A stretch of DNA of 27,262 nt from JAGWAZ01 sp050248595 (GTDB taxonomy: Bacteria > Bacteroidota > Ignavibacteria > OLB7), in the NCBI GenBank assembly GCA_050248595.1, contig JBFWSB010000015.1:1-27262 (forward strand), written 5' to 3'. The position numbers and the translations under genes are program-made. This document shows positions 26,131 through 27,262 of this stretch, in pieces (within the stretch, counting starts at the first letter, position 1; each line of letters opens with the position of its first letter). The notes under the pieces are model-generated. The model did not search any database and was not told the origin of the DNA. It saw only the letters and a list, made by a program, of their open reading frames with translations.

Positions 26131-26452
26131 GAAAGTCCTTTGCCCCGACTGCCCCGGAGGGGCTACCGTTATGTGGCCGGGGGCCAAAGCCCCCGGAAAA
26201 CGAAGCATGAGTATTTCTCTCGCCCCGAAGGGGCAGAATGAACGAGCGGAGATGTCAGCTCATCTGGCTCAGCCGCCCCTTCGGGGCGGAAGATTCACAT
26301 AGCCAACGCTCTCCGTGGGGTGCAGCCTTACGGCTTGCCCCACGGCCACGCAGCATCGCTCCCTTCGGGAGCAGCTCGATAGATCCTTGCTTCTCGCGTG
26401 AACATCGTGATATTCATGAACGATTGCCTGCAACACCAGTCTGCCATCAAAA
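26131..26452 (+). repeat. Multi-hairpin repeat unit R1 (322 bp)
   Basis: The unit starts at GAAAGTCC. In order it holds: a GCCCC/GGGGC dyad; GGCCGGGGGCC-AAA-GCCCCCGG (26175-26196); GCCCC-GAA-GGGGC (26222-26234); CCGCCCC-TTC-GGGGCGG (26273-26289); a GTGGGG...CCCCAC stem with an inner AGCC/GGCT stem (26315-26343); GCTCCC-TTC-GGGAGC (26358-26372); and a GAACATC/GATATTC-type dyad near 26400. It is the same element as the left-end copies, in the opposite orientation. Confidence 0.85.
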
Positions 26453-26776
26453 GAAAGTCCATCGCTCCGACTGCCCCGGCAGGGGCTACCGCTGTGTGGC
26501 CGGGGGCCAAAGCCCCCGGAAAACGAAGCATGAGTATTTCTTACGCCCCGAAGGGGCAGAATGAACGAGCGGAGATGTCAGCACATCCAGATCAGCCGCC
26601 CCTTCAGGGCGGAAGATTCAAGTAGCGAACTCTCCCGTGAGGTGCAGCCTTACGGCTTGCCCCACGGCCAAGCAGCATCGCTCCCTTCGGGAGCGGCTCG
26701 ATAGATCCTTGCTTCTCGTGTGAACATCGTGATGTTCATGAACGATTGCCTGCAACACCAGTCTGCTATCAAAAGA
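26453..26776 (+). repeat. Multi-hairpin repeat unit R2 (324 bp)
   Basis: A full tandem copy of the unit with the same hairpin order. It contains the perfect dyad GAACATCGTGATGTTC at 26722-26737. Differences from R1 are scattered substitutions, several of them in loops. Confidence 0.85.
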
Positions 26777-26925
26777 AGCGCTCTCCCGTGAGGTGCAGCC
26801 TTACGGCTTGCCCCACGGCCACACAGCATCGCTCCCTTCGGGAGCAGCTCGATAGATCCTTGCTTCTCGTGTGAACATCGTGATGTTCATGAACGATTGC
26901 CTGCAACACCAGTCTGCCATCAAAA
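26777..26925 (+). repeat. Truncated repeat unit R3 (149 bp)
   Basis: Contains only the second half of the unit, from CTCTCCCGTGAGGTGCAGCC through the GTGGGG-type stem, the GCTCCC hairpin and GAACATCGTGATGTTC (26873-26888). The first four hairpins are missing, consistent with an internal deletion in the array. Confidence 0.8.
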
Positions 26926-27248
26926 GAAAGTCCTTTGCCCCGACTGCCCCGACAGGGGCTACCGCTGCGTGGCCGGGGGCCAAAGCCCCCGGAAAACGAA
27001 GCATTCGTATGTCTCTCGCCCCGAAGGGGCAGAATGAACGAGTGGAGATGTCAGCACAGCCGGCTCAGCCGCCCCTTCGGGGCGGAAGATTCACATAGCC
27101 AACACTTTCCGTGGGGTGCAGCCTTACGGCTTGCCCCACGGCCACACAGCATCGCTCCCTTCGGGAGCGGCTCGATTGAGCCTTGCTTCTCGCGTGAACA
27201 TCGTGATGTTCATGAACGATTGCCTGCAACACCAGTCTGCCATCAAAA
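26926..27248 (+). repeat. Multi-hairpin repeat unit R4 (323 bp), array continues past window
   Basis: Full unit starting at GAAAGTCC (26926), with GAACATCGTGATGTTC at 27196-27211. The next unit begins at 27249 (GAAAGTCCTTTGCC) and is cut by the window end, so the array is longer than seen here. Confidence 0.85.
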
Positions 27249-27262
27249 GAAAGTCCTTTGCC

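Noticed and set aside
26398..27098. Repeated ~75-aa frames (MNIV.FMNDCLQHQSAIKRKS...) in the right-hand array, and their minus-strand counterparts
   Set aside because: They are translations of hairpin arms, present on both strands, with no ribosome site. Conservation follows the DNA element rather than the protein.

Overview
The window is a surface-protein locus from a Gram-negative bacterium, most likely of the Bacteroidota/Ignavibacteriota/Kapabacteria (FCB) group. Four observations support this: a type IX secretion (T9SS) C-terminal sorting domain in one protein; the 'STTKGFLMPRM...GLMI.NTDLG' N-terminal block typical of that group in two others; an outer-membrane barrel protein with a 'GVPSCCPEYNGGSG' motif that I associate with Ignavibacteria-type OmpA-related proteins; and a TPR/coiled-coil/LuxR-type regulator of the FCB kind. 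The genus cannot be told from sequence alone. No tRNA, rRNA, CRISPR array or transposase was seen.

Layout. 1-434: multi-hairpin interspersed repeat, minus orientation. 457-3771 (-): 1104-aa secreted repeat protein. 3939-5883 (-): a paralogue split by a +1 frameshift in a nine-G tract. 6275-8362 (+): cytoplasmic TPR-HTH regulator, divergent from the split gene and ending at a strong hairpin terminator. 8559-18283 (-): a probable three-gene operon, read right to left, of a T9SS-sorted cohesin-like protein, an outer-membrane barrel protein and a giant 2563-aa fibre-like protein. 18284-18915: intergenic, with several dyads and a clear rho-independent terminator. 18916-23961 (-): 1681-aa fibre-like protein. 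23962-24656: divergent intergenic region. 24657-25928 (+): 12-TM MFS transporter. 26131-27262: tandem array of the ~323-bp multi-hairpin repeat, in the opposite orientation to the copies at the left end.

Four large proteins (1104, about 647 if restored, 2563 and 1681 aa) are built from one interchangeable cassette. It has an entry block ('LTGN.GT..GT.F.GTTD...N.LILNTNGSIQRD.GG.ARG...DLQ..R...T.VASG'), a YadA-head-like beta-roll of 15- or 17-residue G/N/A/S-rich coils, and an exit block ('FGFLG...VAVFGN.DLWLANN..ASQLRFYEAN.TTG.FP...YTSF.A..Q..DINY.LP'). They carry Sec signal peptides and phage-tail-fibre-like N- and C-terminal domains. None has a YadA membrane anchor, and none has a T9SS sorting domain. 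My inference is that they form exported, probably trimeric, surface fibres whose length and sequence vary through intragenic duplication, gene conversion and homopolymer slippage. The neighbouring barrel protein, T9SS-sorted protein and regulator are candidates for anchoring and control, but that role is inferred only from position.
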